Of a stretch of DNA of 46,852 bases, positions 1 to 10,381 are shown piece after piece. The stretch lies in NCBI GenBank assembly GCA_016209635.1, contig JACQWC010000258.1, forward strand, positions 1 through 46,852, written 5' to 3'. The translations under genes and the position numbers were made by a program. The stretch comes from Candidatus Rokuibacteriota bacterium (GTDB taxonomy: Bacteria > Methylomirabilota > Methylomirabilia > Rokubacteriales > CSP1-6). Position 1 is the first letter of the stretch; the number at the start of each line of letters is the position of its first letter. Under the pieces are notes generated by a model. That model ran no database searches. It was given only the letters and a program-made list of their open reading frames with translations, and was not told where the DNA came from.

Positions 1-2
1 AG

Positions 3-227
3 TCCGGGCTGTCGTTCCTGGGACTGGGCGTCCAGCCGCCCTACGCCACGTGGGGGAACGTCCTCAACGACGGCAAGGACTCCATCGAGATCGCGTGGTG
101 GCTGTCCCTCTACCCGGGTCTGGCGATCCTGATCACGGTGCTGTCCTACAACCTCCTCGGAGAGGGGATCCGCGACGCCCTCGACCCGCGACTCCGGCAG
201 GCGCTGGGGAGGTTTGTCACGCGCTAG
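3..227 (+). CDS. ABC transporter permease (DppC/OppC-like), C-terminal fragment cut by window edge
   Basis: Open frame from the edge: [64 protein letters not shown], the typical C-terminus of dipeptide/oligopeptide permeases. Confidence 0.9.
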   Translation, partial: SGLSFLGLGVQPPYATWGNVLNDGKDSIEIAWWLSLYPGLAILITVLSYNLLGEGIRDALDPRLRQALGRFVTR

Positions 228-242
228 CGTTGGCGGTATACT
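214..242 (+). promoter_or_regulatory. Putative sigma70 promoter for tRNA-Leu
   Basis: TTGTCA (214-219), 17-nt spacer, TATACT (237-242); the tRNA begins at 254. Confidence 0.65.
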
Positions 243-253
243 GCGCCCTCGAC

Positions 254-338
<85 letters not shown>

Positions 339-371
339 TTCCTCGCTTCGCCCTGCCAAAAGGAGACGGCG

Positions 372-865
372 ATGGCGCGAGCCAGCGCGTTCATCCTCGA
401 CAGTGGCGACACGTTCCCGGCGCTCGGCTTCGAGACGGTCGCCCACGGTCGGGTCGCGCTGCCCGATGGCTTCGGCGACGGCTGGGGCGTGTTCCTCGCC
501 TATCGCGCCCACTGGTGAACGTACTGCAAGCAGCAGTTGGCTGCCTTCGAGAGGGCGCGGGATCGGCTCAGGGACGAGGGGATCGCGTCGTCGCGGCGTC
601 GACGGACCCCCGTGAGAAGGCGAGGGAGACCGTCGTCGAGTTCGGTCTCGGGTTTCCGGTCGGCTACGGCCTCTTCCTCGAGGAGACGGCGCGCGCCCTC
701 GGCGCCTTCTACGAGACGCGGCGCGGAATCCTCCACGCGACGGGCTTCCTCGTGAAGCCCGACCGCACGATCGCCGTCGCCCAGTACAGTTCGGGGCCGA
801 TCGGCCGCCTCGTCTGGCAGGACCTCCTCGCCCTCGTCCAGTTCGGGAAGCGCCAGGCGAAATAG
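372..865 (+). CDS. Peroxiredoxin-like (AhpC/TSA, thioredoxin-fold) protein; candidate selenoprotein with in-frame UGA at 516-518 (UxxC) and an apparent -1 frameshift near 578-582
   Basis: Frame from 372 gives [48 protein letters not shown]-(TGA)[21 protein letters not shown]; the other frame continues [94 protein letters not shown]. Confidence 0.65.
530..544 (+). promoter_or_regulatory. SECIS-like stem-loop just downstream of the UGA
   Basis: GCAGC-AGTTG-GCTGC: perfect 5-bp stem with a 5-nt loop; loop G at +18 from the UGA, G in the second loop position followed by U. Confidence 0.5.
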
Positions 866-975
866 CGGTCGTTGCGGTAGTGGGTCGATGCGGTGACCCA
901 CTGCGGTCCGTCTTGTCCCGCTGCGGGTCGCCCGAGGGCTGTGGCATAATAACTCGGTTTGACCAGCGGGAATCA

Positions 976-1884
976 ATGTCGATGACGCAACCGCTTCCCG
1001 TGCTCCAGCCGCCGACCCCGCTCGAGGGCCGGAAACCGCCGTGGCTCAAGGTGCGCGCTCCGGGCGGGCCGAGCTACATGCGGCTCAAGCACCTCGTGCG
1101 CTCGCTCAATCTCCACACCGTCTGCGAGGAGGCGCACTGTCCGAACATCGGCGAGTGCTGGGAGGATGCCACCGCGACGTTCATGCTCCTGGGGGATGTG
1201 TGCACGCGCAACTGCGGCTACTGCGCGGTGACGCACGGGACGCCGACGTGGGAGGACCGCGAGGAGCCCGAGCATATCGGCCGCGCCGTCGCCCGCCTGG
1301 GCCTCGAGCACATCGTGCTGACGTCCGTCAACCGTGACGACCTCGCGGACGGCGGCGCGACGCACTGGGCCGCGACGATCGGGGCCGTCCGCCGTCTGGC
1401 ACCGGGCTGCCGCGTCGAGGCGCTGATTCCCGACTTCCAGGGCCGCGTGCGAGACCTCGAGACGGTGATCACTGCGCGCCCCGACATCCTGAACCACAAC
1501 ACCGAAACGGTGCCGCGCCTCTACAAGGTCGCGCGCCACGGCGGGCGATACGAGCGGGCGCTCGCGCTGTTCCGGCACGCGCGGACGGTCGCGCCCGCGC
1601 TCGTGACGAAGTCCGGGATCATCCTCGGCCTTGGCGAGACGCGGGAGGAGCTGGTCGGGACCATGCGCGACCTCCTCGGCGTCGGGGTGCGCATCCTGAC
1701 GCTCGGCCAGTACCTCCGGCCCTCGGCGGTCCATCTGCCCGTCGCGAGGTACTACCACCCCGGAGAATTCGAGGAGCTGGCGGGGGTCGGGCGCGCCCTC
1801 GGCTTCGCGCACGTGGAGGCGGGGCCGCTCGTGCGGAGCTCGTACCACGCGAAGCGGCAGGCGGAGGCCGCGGGAGCGCGCTGA
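976..1884 (+). CDS. lipA: Lipoyl synthase
   Basis: CEEAHCPNIGECW and radical-SAM CTRNCGYCAV motifs; typical LipA length and C-terminus VRSSYHA. Confidence 0.97.
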   Translation: MSMTQPLPVLQPPTPLEGRKPPWLKVRAPGGPSYMRLKHLVRSLNLHTVCEEAHCPNIGECWEDATATFMLLGDVCTRNCGYCAVTHGTPTWEDREEPEHIGRAVARLGLEHIVLTSVNRDDLADGGATHWAATIGAVRRLAPGCRVEALIPDFQGRVRDLETVITARPDILNHNTETVPRLYKVARHGGRYERALALFRHARTVAPALVTKSGIILGLGETREELVGTMRDLLGVGVRILTLGQYLRPSAVHLPVARYYHPGEFEELAGVGRALGFAHVEAGPLVRSSYHAKRQAEAAGAR

Positions 1885-2234
1885 TGGAAGTGGCGCCGAT
1901 CCTCATGGTGTTCGCGTTCGCGGCGATCGTCGGGGGCGCGATGCTCTTCCTCCCGTCGCTCCTGGCGCCGCGGCGGCTCACGCCCGTCAAGGCCGAGCCC
2001 TTCGAGTGCGGGAAGGATCCCGTCGCGATCGCGGAGGGACGGTTCGCCATCATGTTCTCGACGATCGCGATGTTCTTCATCATCATCGACATCGAGCTTC
2101 TCTTCATCTGGCCCTGGGCCATGCTCTACCGGAAGCTCGGATGGTTCGGGTTTGCCGAGATGATGGTGTTCGTGGGCATCCTCATGCTCGGGTTCCTCTA
2201 CGTGTGGCGCAAAGGGGGTCTCGAATGGGAATAG
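1884..2234 (+). CDS. nuoA: NADH-quinone oxidoreductase subunit A
   Basis: FECGKDPVAIAEGRFAIMFSTIAMFFIIIDIELLFIWPWA. Confidence 0.95.
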   Translation: MEVAPILMVFAFAAIVGGAMLFLPSLLAPRRLTPVKAEPFECGKDPVAIAEGRFAIMFSTIAMFFIIIDIELLFIWPWAMLYRKLGWFGFAEMMVFVGILMLGFLYVWRKGGLEWE

Positions 2235-2683
2235 GGAGCTTCTTCACATCGAAGCTCGACGAGGCCATCGGCTGGGCGCGAAAGTATTCGATCTTCCAGT
2301 ACCCGTTCGTCACGGCGTGCTGCGGCATGGAGTACATGGCGACGGCGTGCTCGCACTACGACATCGACCGGTTTGGCGCGGGCCTTGTGCGCTTCTCCCC
2401 GCGTCAGGCCGACGTCCTGTTCGTCGTCGGAACCATCAGCCACAAGATGGCGCCTGTCCTGAAGCGGGTCTACGACCAGATGACGGAGCCCAAGTGGGTG
2501 GTCGCGTTCGGCGTGTGCACCTGCACGGGCGGTTTCTACGACAACTACGCGACGGTGCAGGGCATCGACACGATCATCCCGGTCGACATCTATATCCCCG
2601 GGTGCCCGCCGCGACCGGAGTCCGTCATCGACGGCCTGATGAAGCTCCAGGACCGGATCGCCGCGGGGGCCCAGAGGTTCTGA
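2225..2683 (+). CDS. nuoB: NADH-quinone oxidoreductase subunit B
   Basis: VTACCGMEYM...CTCTGGFYDNYATVQGIDTIIPVDIYIPGCPPRPE. Confidence 0.97.
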   Translation: MGIGSFFTSKLDEAIGWARKYSIFQYPFVTACCGMEYMATACSHYDIDRFGAGLVRFSPRQADVLFVVGTISHKMAPVLKRVYDQMTEPKWVVAFGVCTCTGGFYDNYATVQGIDTIIPVDIYIPGCPPRPESVIDGLMKLQDRIAAGAQRF

Positions 2684-2691
2684 CGAGGACC

Positions 2692-3177
2692 ATGATCCTC
2701 GAGCGGCTTGGGCAGACCTTCGGCGCCTCGATCGTCGAGACCCACGACCACCGCGGTGACCAGACGGCGGTCGTGGCCCCGGACGCGATCATCGCCGTGC
2801 TCCGCTACTGCCGCGACGATCCGGCGCTGGCCTTCGACCTCCTCATGGACCTGACCGCAGTCGACTACCTCCGGTATCCGGGGCGGGAAGACGGGCCGCG
2901 CTTCGAGGTCGTCTACCACCTCTACTCGATCCCGAAGCATCACCGGCTGCGGGTGAAGGTGCGGGTGGACGAGGATGACCCCCACGTGCCGACCGCCGTC
3001 GGCCTCTGGCCCATCGCCAACTGGTTCGAGCGCGAGGTGTGGGACATGTTCGGCGTGCGGTTCGACGGGCATCCCGACCTCCGGCGGCTCCTGATGTACG
3101 AGGAGTTCGCGGGGCACCCGCTGCGGAAGGACTACCCGATCACCCGGCGCCAGCCGCTGATCGGACCGAAGACCTGA
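2692..3177 (+). CDS. nuoC: NADH-quinone oxidoreductase subunit C
   Basis: ERLGQTFG...WPIANWFEREVWDMFGVRFDGHPDLRRLLMYEEFAGHPLRKDYP. Confidence 0.95.
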   Translation: MILERLGQTFGASIVETHDHRGDQTAVVAPDAIIAVLRYCRDDPALAFDLLMDLTAVDYLRYPGREDGPRFEVVYHLYSIPKHHRLRVKVRVDEDDPHVPTAVGLWPIANWFEREVWDMFGVRFDGHPDLRRLLMYEEFAGHPLRKDYPITRRQPLIGPKT

Positions 3178-3178
3178 C

Positions 3179-4552
<1,374 letters not shown>

Positions 4553-4615
4553 TGCGAAGCTTCCCTATGGCAAGGCCCGCCTGCGGGCCGTCGCCGGTCA
4601 ATTAAGCCAGCTAGC

Positions 4616-5095
4616 ATGACCACGCGCCCCGAGTTCTTCCCCGAGCAGCTTGCGGAGGTGCGGCGCCTCCAGGCGCTCTATCCGAACCCGCGCGGGGCGT
4701 TGCTCCCGGTGCTGCACCTGGCGCAGGAGACCTTCGGCCACATCTCGCTCGAGACCGAGGAGTATGTCGCGCGGCTCTTCGACCTCTCGCCGGCGCACGT
4801 GCACGAGGTGGTGACCTTCTACACCCTCTTCTTCCAGCGGCCGAAGGGGCGGCACGTGATCGCCGTCTGCCACAATCTCTCGTGCCACCTGGCCGGCGCG
4901 CAGGAGATCCTGGGACACCTGCGGGACCGGCTCGGCATCGAGGTCGGAGAGACCACCGAGGACGGGCGCGTCACGCTGCAGGCCGTCGAGTGCCTCTGCG
5001 CGTGCGAGCTGGCGCCGATGATGCAGGTCGACGACCGCTACGAGGGCAACCTCACGCCCGCGAAGGTCGACCGTCTTCTCGGGGCGCTGCCGTGA
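4616..5095 (+). CDS. nuoE: NADH-quinone oxidoreductase subunit E
   Basis: Thioredoxin-like 2Fe-2S protein: AVCHNLSCHLAGA...CLCACELAPMMQVDDRYEGNLT. Confidence 0.95.
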   Translation: MTTRPEFFPEQLAEVRRLQALYPNPRGALLPVLHLAQETFGHISLETEEYVARLFDLSPAHVHEVVTFYTLFFQRPKGRHVIAVCHNLSCHLAGAQEILGHLRDRLGIEVGETTEDGRVTLQAVECLCACELAPMMQVDDRYEGNLTPAKVDRLLGALP

Positions 5096-6366
5096 CGACC
5101 GAGAAGATCCTCATGCGCAACTTCGATCGCGCCGAATCGCACACGCTCCGGGTCTATCGCGAGACGGGCGGCTACACGGCCCTCGCGAAGGCGATGGCGA
5201 TGGAGCCCGCGGCGATCGTCGAGGAGGTCAAGCGGTCGAACCTCCGGGGACTCGGCGGCGCCGGCTTTCCGACCGGGACGAAGTGGTCCTTCATCCCGAA
5301 GGGGCACCCCGGGCCGGTCTACCTCGTAGTCAACGCGGACGAGGGCGAGCCCGGCACCTTCAAGGACCGGTACCTGCTCGAGCGCGACCCCCACGCGCTG
5401 ATCGAGGGGATGCTCATCACGGCGAGGGCGATCCGCTCGGCACTCGGGTTCGTGTACGTCCGCGGCGAGTACGTGGAGCCCTGGCGGCGGTTCAGCACGG
5501 CCGTGCGGGAGGCCTACGAGGCGGGCTATCTCGGGCGGGGCTTCGACGTCGTCGTCCACCGGGGCGCCGGCGCCTACATCTGCGGCGAGGAGACGGGCCT
5601 CATCTCGTCCCTCGAGGGGATGAAAGGGTGGCCCAAGCTCAAGCCGCCGTTCCCGGCGATCAAGGGCGCGTTCGGCGCGCCGACGATCGTGAACAACGTC
5701 GAGACGCTCTGCCACGTCCCGCACATCATCGAGCGTGGCGCCGAGTGGTTCGCGGGCCTGGGGACGAAGACGCAGGGCGGGACCCGGATGTTCTCGATAT
5801 CGGGTCGGGTGAAGCGCCCGGGCGTCTACGAGGCCTCCGTCGCGGTGACGCTGCGCCAGCTCATCGACGACTACGCCGGCGGCGTCAGCGGCAGCGGGCG
5901 CCTCAAGGCGGTCGTGCCCGGCGGGTCGTCCGCGGCGGTCCTCAGGGCGGACGAGATCGACGTGCCGATGGACGTCGATGGGCTCCGGAACGCGGGCACG
6001 ATGGCCGGCTCGGCGGGCGTGATCGTGATGGACGAGACGGTCTCGATCCCCGAGGCGCTGATGGTCGTCGCCCGGTTCTACGCCCATGAGAGCTGCGGCC
6101 AGTGCACGCCCTGCCGCGAATCGACCGGCTGGATCTACAAGATGACGCGCCGGATCGTGGCGGGGAAGGGCCGCAAGGAGGACCTCGACACGATCCTGGA
6201 CGTGGCCCGCCGCGGGGCGGGCACGACGATCTGCGCCTTCTACGACGGCGCGGTCGGGCCCTACATCTCGTACATCGAGAAGTTCCGGAGCGAGTTCGAG
6301 GCGCTGGTCGAGGGCGCGGGCACCCGGGCCGTCGCCACCCGCCGCGAAGCGAGCGCACATGCCTAG
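5092..6366 (+). CDS. nuoF: NADH-quinone oxidoreductase subunit F (GTG start)
   Basis: LRGLGGAGFPTGTKWSFIPK...NADEGEPGTFKDR...ESCGQCTPCRESTGW; GTGA overlap with nuoE. Confidence 0.96.
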   Translation: MTTEKILMRNFDRAESHTLRVYRETGGYTALAKAMAMEPAAIVEEVKRSNLRGLGGAGFPTGTKWSFIPKGHPGPVYLVVNADEGEPGTFKDRYLLERDPHALIEGMLITARAIRSALGFVYVRGEYVEPWRRFSTAVREAYEAGYLGRGFDVVVHRGAGAYICGEETGLISSLEGMKGWPKLKPPFPAIKGAFGAPTIVNNVETLCHVPHIIERGAEWFAGLGTKTQGGTRMFSISGRVKRPGVYEASVAVTLRQLIDDYAGGVSGSGRLKAVVPGGSSAAVLRADEIDVPMDVDGLRNAGTMAGSAGVIVMDETVSIPEALMVVARFYAHESCGQCTPCRESTGWIYKMTRRIVAGKGRKEDLDTILDVARRGAGTTICAFYDGAVGPYISYIEKFRSEFEALVEGAGTRAVATRREASAHA

Positions 6367-7954
6367 GCTCACGGTCAACGGCCAGGAGGTCGAGGTCGCT
6401 CCCGGGACGAACCTGATCGAGGCCGCCCACGCGGCGGGCTTCGAGGTCCCCCACTACTGCTACCACCCGGCCCTGTCGATCGCTGGCCAATGCCGGCTCT
6501 GCATGGTGGATATCGAGCGGAACCCGCGGCCCCAGATCGCGTGCAACACGCAGGCGGTCGACGGGATGGTCGTGCACACGGAGACGGAGCGGGTGCGCGA
6601 GACGCGTCAGTCGGTCATGGAGTTCCACCTGATCAACCACCCGCTCGACTGCCCCGTGTGCGATCAGGCGGGCGAGTGCTGGCTGCAGATCTACTACATG
6701 AAGCACGGGCTCTACAACCCGCGCATGGTCGACGAGAAGGTGCACAAGCCCAAGGCGGTGCCGCTCGGCCCGCACGTCATCCTCGACGCCGAGCGGTGCA
6801 TCCTGTGCTCGCGGTGCGTGCGGTTCTGCGACGAGGTCACGCGCACGGGCGAGCTCGGCATCTTCAATCGCGGCGACCATTCCGAGATCGGCCTCTTCCC
6901 GGGCCGCGATCTGGCGAACCGGTACTCGGCGAACGTCATCGACATCTGCCCCGTGGGAGCGTTGACCGACCGCGACTTCCGCTTCCAGGTGCGCGTCTGG
7001 TACCTGGACACCGCGAAGTCCGTCTGCGCCGGATGCGCCCGCGGCTGCAACATCGAGGTGCACGTCAACCGGAAGCGCCCCCACCACGCGCAGGGCCGAC
7101 GGGTGGCGCGCCTGAAGCCCCGCTTCAACGAGGCGGTCAACGCGTGGTGGATCTGCGACGACGGCCGCTACGGGTTCAAGTGGGTCGACGACGAGACCCG
7201 CCTGACCGTGCCGACGCGCCGCGAGGGGGACGCCACGGTCGAGATGGGCTGGGACGACGCCGTCGCCGGGGTGGCCGGGACCCTCGCGCGTGTCAGGCCG
7301 GCCGAGGTCGGCGTCCTGGTGTCGCCAAAGATGTCGAACGAGGACCTGTGGGCGCTCCGGCGGCTGACCGAGCGGCTGGGTATCGGGGAGGTGGCCTTCC
7401 GGGTGCCGGCGCGGACGCCGCGCGACGAGGACGACTTCCTCATCCGGGCCGACAAGAACCCGAACACGCGTGGCGCCGAGCTGATCGGCCTCGACGGCGA
7501 CGCGGCGGCGATCCTCGCCGGCGCGCGCGCGGGCCGGCTCCGCTGCCTGTGGGTGTTCCACCACGATCTCCTGGCGAGCGCCTGGCCCGACGCCGAGACG
7601 CTCGCCGCGCTGGGCGCCGTCGAGACGCTGATCTTCTCCGGCACGAACGCCAACCGGACGAGCGCGCTCGCCCACTGGGTGCTGCCGAGCGCGGCCTGGG
7701 TGGAGCGCGACGGGACCTTCACGAACTTCCAGGGGCGGGTGCAGCGCTTCAGAGCGGCGATGGAGCCGCTCGGCCAGGCGTTGCCCGACTGGGAGGCGCT
7801 GGGGCGCGTCCTCGGCGTCCTCGGCGACGTGCCCCTGCCCCCGCGCGCCGAGCGCTGGTTCCGCGCGCTCGCGGAGGCCGTGCCCGCCTTCGCGGGAATG
7901 CGGTATCAGACGATCGCCGACGCAGGACAGACGATCGCACCGGGTGACTCGTGA
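6359..7954 (+). CDS. nuoG: NADH-quinone oxidoreductase subunit G (short form)
   Basis: N-terminal 2Fe-2S (CYHPALSIAGQCRLCMV), CILCSRCVRFC and CAGCARGCNIEVHVN...WWICDDGRYG cluster motifs; molybdopterin-oxidoreductase-like C-terminus. Confidence 0.93.
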   Translation: MPRLTVNGQEVEVAPGTNLIEAAHAAGFEVPHYCYHPALSIAGQCRLCMVDIERNPRPQIACNTQAVDGMVVHTETERVRETRQSVMEFHLINHPLDCPVCDQAGECWLQIYYMKHGLYNPRMVDEKVHKPKAVPLGPHVILDAERCILCSRCVRFCDEVTRTGELGIFNRGDHSEIGLFPGRDLANRYSANVIDICPVGALTDRDFRFQVRVWYLDTAKSVCAGCARGCNIEVHVNRKRPHHAQGRRVARLKPRFNEAVNAWWICDDGRYGFKWVDDETRLTVPTRREGDATVEMGWDDAVAGVAGTLARVRPAEVGVLVSPKMSNEDLWALRRLTERLGIGEVAFRVPARTPRDEDDFLIRADKNPNTRGAELIGLDGDAAAILAGARAGRLRCLWVFHHDLLASAWPDAETLAALGAVETLIFSGTNANRTSALAHWVLPSAAWVERDGTFTNFQGRVQRFRAAMEPLGQALPDWEALGRVLGVLGDVPLPPRAERWFRALAEAVPAFAGMRYQTIADAGQTIAPGDS

Positions 7955-9039
7955 TCGCGGATCTCGGCATCGTCTTCGGGCGCGTGGCGTTCGTGATGCT
8001 GTTCGTCCTGAACCTCGGCGGCCTCCTGACCTGGGTGGAGCGCAAGCAGTCGGCGATCATGCAGGACCGGATCGGGGCGAATCGCGCGTCGATCCTCGGC
8101 TTCCGGCTGCTCGGCCTCTTCCACCCGGTCGCGGACGCCATCAAGATGCTCACGAAGGAGGACTTTTGCCCGGCCCGCGCCGATCGGTTCCTGTTCACGC
8201 TCGCGCCCTTCGTGTCGGTCTTCTTCGCGCTCGCGGCGTTCGCGTCGATCCCGTTCGGCGACGTGCTGCGCGTCGGGGATCGGGAGATCCCCCTGCAGGC
8301 GATCACGCTCAACGTGGGCATCCTCTACCTGTTCGCGATGCTGTCGCTGGGCGTCTACGGGGTCATGATGGCAGGCTGGTCGTCGGCCAACAACTACGCC
8401 CTGATGGGGGGCCAGCGGGCGGCGGCGCTCATGATCTCGGCCGAGATCGCGATCGGCGCGTCCATCATGGGCGTCATCATGGTCTACGGGTCGCTGAATA
8501 TGATGGAGATCGTCCGGGGGCAGGGGCGCCTCCTCTGGGGCTGGGTGCCGATGTGGGGGATCGTCACGCAGCCGCTCGCCTTCCTGCTCTTCGTGACGGC
8601 CGGGATCGCCGCGACGAAGCGGATCCCGTTCGACATGCCCGAGGGCGAATCGGAGATCATCGGCTACTTCATCGAGTACAGCGGCATGAAGTTCGGGATG
8701 TTTGCCATGGCGGACTTCCTCGAGACCGTGGTCATCGCCGGGATGACGACCGCGCTCTTCCTGGGCGGCTGGCAGGTCCCGTACCTCGGCGCCGACGGGT
8801 TCGGGTTCCCGTGGGGCTCGGCGCTCGCGCTGCCGCACCTGCTGGTGGTGCTGCTCCAGGTGGGAAGCTTCGTGGCGAAGGTCGTGGCCATGATCTTCGT
8901 CCTCATGGTGGTCCGCTGGACGCTCCCGCGCTTCCGCTATGATCAGGCGATGCGCCTCGGCTGGCTCGGCCTCTTTCCGCTCTCGATCCTCAACATCGCG
9001 CTCACGGGCGCGGTGCTGCTGCTCTGGAACGCCCGATGA
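7951..9039 (+). CDS. nuoH: NADH-quinone oxidoreductase subunit H
   Basis: WVERKQSAIMQDRIGANRASILGFRLLGLFHPVADAIKMLTKED...PFDMPEGESEIIGYFIEYSGMKFGMF. Confidence 0.96.
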   Translation: MIADLGIVFGRVAFVMLFVLNLGGLLTWVERKQSAIMQDRIGANRASILGFRLLGLFHPVADAIKMLTKEDFCPARADRFLFTLAPFVSVFFALAAFASIPFGDVLRVGDREIPLQAITLNVGILYLFAMLSLGVYGVMMAGWSSANNYALMGGQRAAALMISAEIAIGASIMGVIMVYGSLNMMEIVRGQGRLLWGWVPMWGIVTQPLAFLLFVTAGIAATKRIPFDMPEGESEIIGYFIEYSGMKFGMFAMADFLETVVIAGMTTALFLGGWQVPYLGADGFGFPWGSALALPHLLVVLLQVGSFVAKVVAMIFVLMVVRWTLPRFRYDQAMRLGWLGLFPLSILNIALTGAVLLLWNAR

Positions 9040-9575
9040 GGTTCCTCCAGCGCTTCTACGTCGTCGAGGTCGTGTCGGGCCTGGCGCTCACGACGGCCCA
9101 CTTCTTCCGGAACATGGGCCGTCACACGGCGCACGCCCTCGGGCGGAAGGACGCGCGGGGCGCCGTCACGGTGCAGTATCCCGACGAGCACCGCCCCTAC
9201 TCGCCGCGACTCCGCACGCTCCACCGACTGGTGCGTCGGGAGGACGGCTCGCCGCGATGCGTCGCGTGCATGATGTGCGAGACCGTGTGCCCCGCGCGAT
9301 GCATCTACATCGTCGCGGACGAGCATCCGAATCCCGAGATCGAGAAAGTGCCCGCCCGATTCGACATCGATCTGGGCAAGTGCGTGTTCTGCGGTTACTG
9401 CGTCGAGGCGTGTCCCGAGGACGCGATCCGCATGGACACGGGGATCCTCGAGTTCTCGTCCTACAGCCGGCGGGGGATGATCTACACGAAGGAGATGCTG
9501 CTGTCGCTCGAGCCCGCGGGGCCGGACGGTCGGCCGGCCTCGCCCGTGCCGATCCCGGCGGGGCGGACGCCCTGA
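9036..9575 (+). CDS. nuoI: NADH-quinone oxidoreductase subunit I
   Basis: Two 4Fe-4S motifs: CVACMMCETVCPA and CVFCGYCVEACPEDAI. Confidence 0.96.
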   Translation: MRFLQRFYVVEVVSGLALTTAHFFRNMGRHTAHALGRKDARGAVTVQYPDEHRPYSPRLRTLHRLVRREDGSPRCVACMMCETVCPARCIYIVADEHPNPEIEKVPARFDIDLGKCVFCGYCVEACPEDAIRMDTGILEFSSYSRRGMIYTKEMLLSLEPAGPDGRPASPVPIPAGRTP

Positions 9576-10066
9576 TGTCCTTCGCCGCCTTCTTCCTGAT
9601 CGCGGCCGTCGCCGTGGGCTCGGCGCTCGGGCTGATTCTCAAGAAGAACGCGATCCACGGCGCGCTCTTCCTCGTCGTGAACCTCGGCTCCATCGCCGCC
9701 CTCTACCTCATGCTCGGCGCAGAGTTCCTGGCGGCCGCGCAGGTGATCGTGTACGCCGGAGCGATCATGGTCCTGTTCGTCTTCGCCATCATGGTCCTCA
9801 TCCCGGGCAAGGAGGAGACCGGCCCCGATCCGCGGCGGCCGTACCGGCTCCTGGCCGTGCCCGTCGGCGCGTTCCTGCTGGCGCAGCTCGCGCTGATCCT
9901 GGGCTCGCCCCGCGGCGGGCGCGGGCCGGCGGACCCGGCGTCGGGGAGCGTGGAGGCGATCGGACGCTTGCTCTTCACGGACTACCTCTTTCCGTTCGAG
10001 CTGACCTCGGTGCTCCTCCTCGCCGCGATGGTCGGCGTGCTCATCCTCGCGCGGCGGCGGGTGTAG
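9575..10066 (+). CDS. nuoJ: NADH-quinone oxidoreductase subunit J
   Basis: [53 protein letters not shown]. Confidence 0.95.
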   Translation: MSFAAFFLIAAVAVGSALGLILKKNAIHGALFLVVNLGSIAALYLMLGAEFLAAAQVIVYAGAIMVLFVFAIMVLIPGKEETGPDPRRPYRLLAVPVGAFLLAQLALILGSPRGGRGPADPASGSVEAIGRLLFTDYLFPFELTSVLLLAAMVGVLILARRRV

Positions 10067-10067
10067 G

Positions 10068-10370
10068 ATGGTTCCGGAGTCGTACTACACGGCGCTCTCG
10101 GCGGTGCTGTTCGTGATCGGCGTCGTCGGGGTCGTGACGCGACGGAACCCGCTGGTGATCTTCATGTCGATCGAGCTCATGCTCAATGCGGCGAACCTGG
10201 CGCTGGTGGCGTTCGGCCATCGCTTCGGGAGCCCGGACGGACAGGCCCTCGTCTTCTTCGTCATGGCCGTCGCCGCGGCCGAGGTCGCCGTCGGCCTGGC
10301 GATCATCGTCGCGATCTTTCGAGTCCGCCGCCGGCTGTCGGTGGACGATCTCAGCCTGATGCGCTGGTAG
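10068..10370 (+). CDS. nuoK: NADH-quinone oxidoreductase subunit K
   Basis: [23 protein letters not shown]...[24 protein letters not shown]. Confidence 0.96.
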   Translation: MVPESYYTALSAVLFVIGVVGVVTRRNPLVIFMSIELMLNAANLALVAFGHRFGSPDGQALVFFVMAVAAAEVAVGLAIIVAIFRVRRRLSVDDLSLMRW

Positions 10371-10381
10371 CGGGAGGACGC

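Noticed and set aside
576-584. Programmed -1 frameshift in the Prx-like gene
   Set aside because: No slippery heptamer; a single-base indel is simpler
880-975. Upstream GTG start for lipA at 880
   Set aside because: The extra N-terminus (GRCGDPLRSVLSRCGSPEG...) is not LipA-like; ATG at 976 fits the family
973-1848. Long minus-strand ORFs opposite known genes (also 3140-4468, 5038-6378, 5942-7675, 11370-15506, 21672-23243, 35274-37766 and others)
   Set aside because: Shadow ORFs from high GC3 codon bias: Arg/Ala/Gly/Pro/His-rich translations with no recognisable domain, lying opposite well-supported genes
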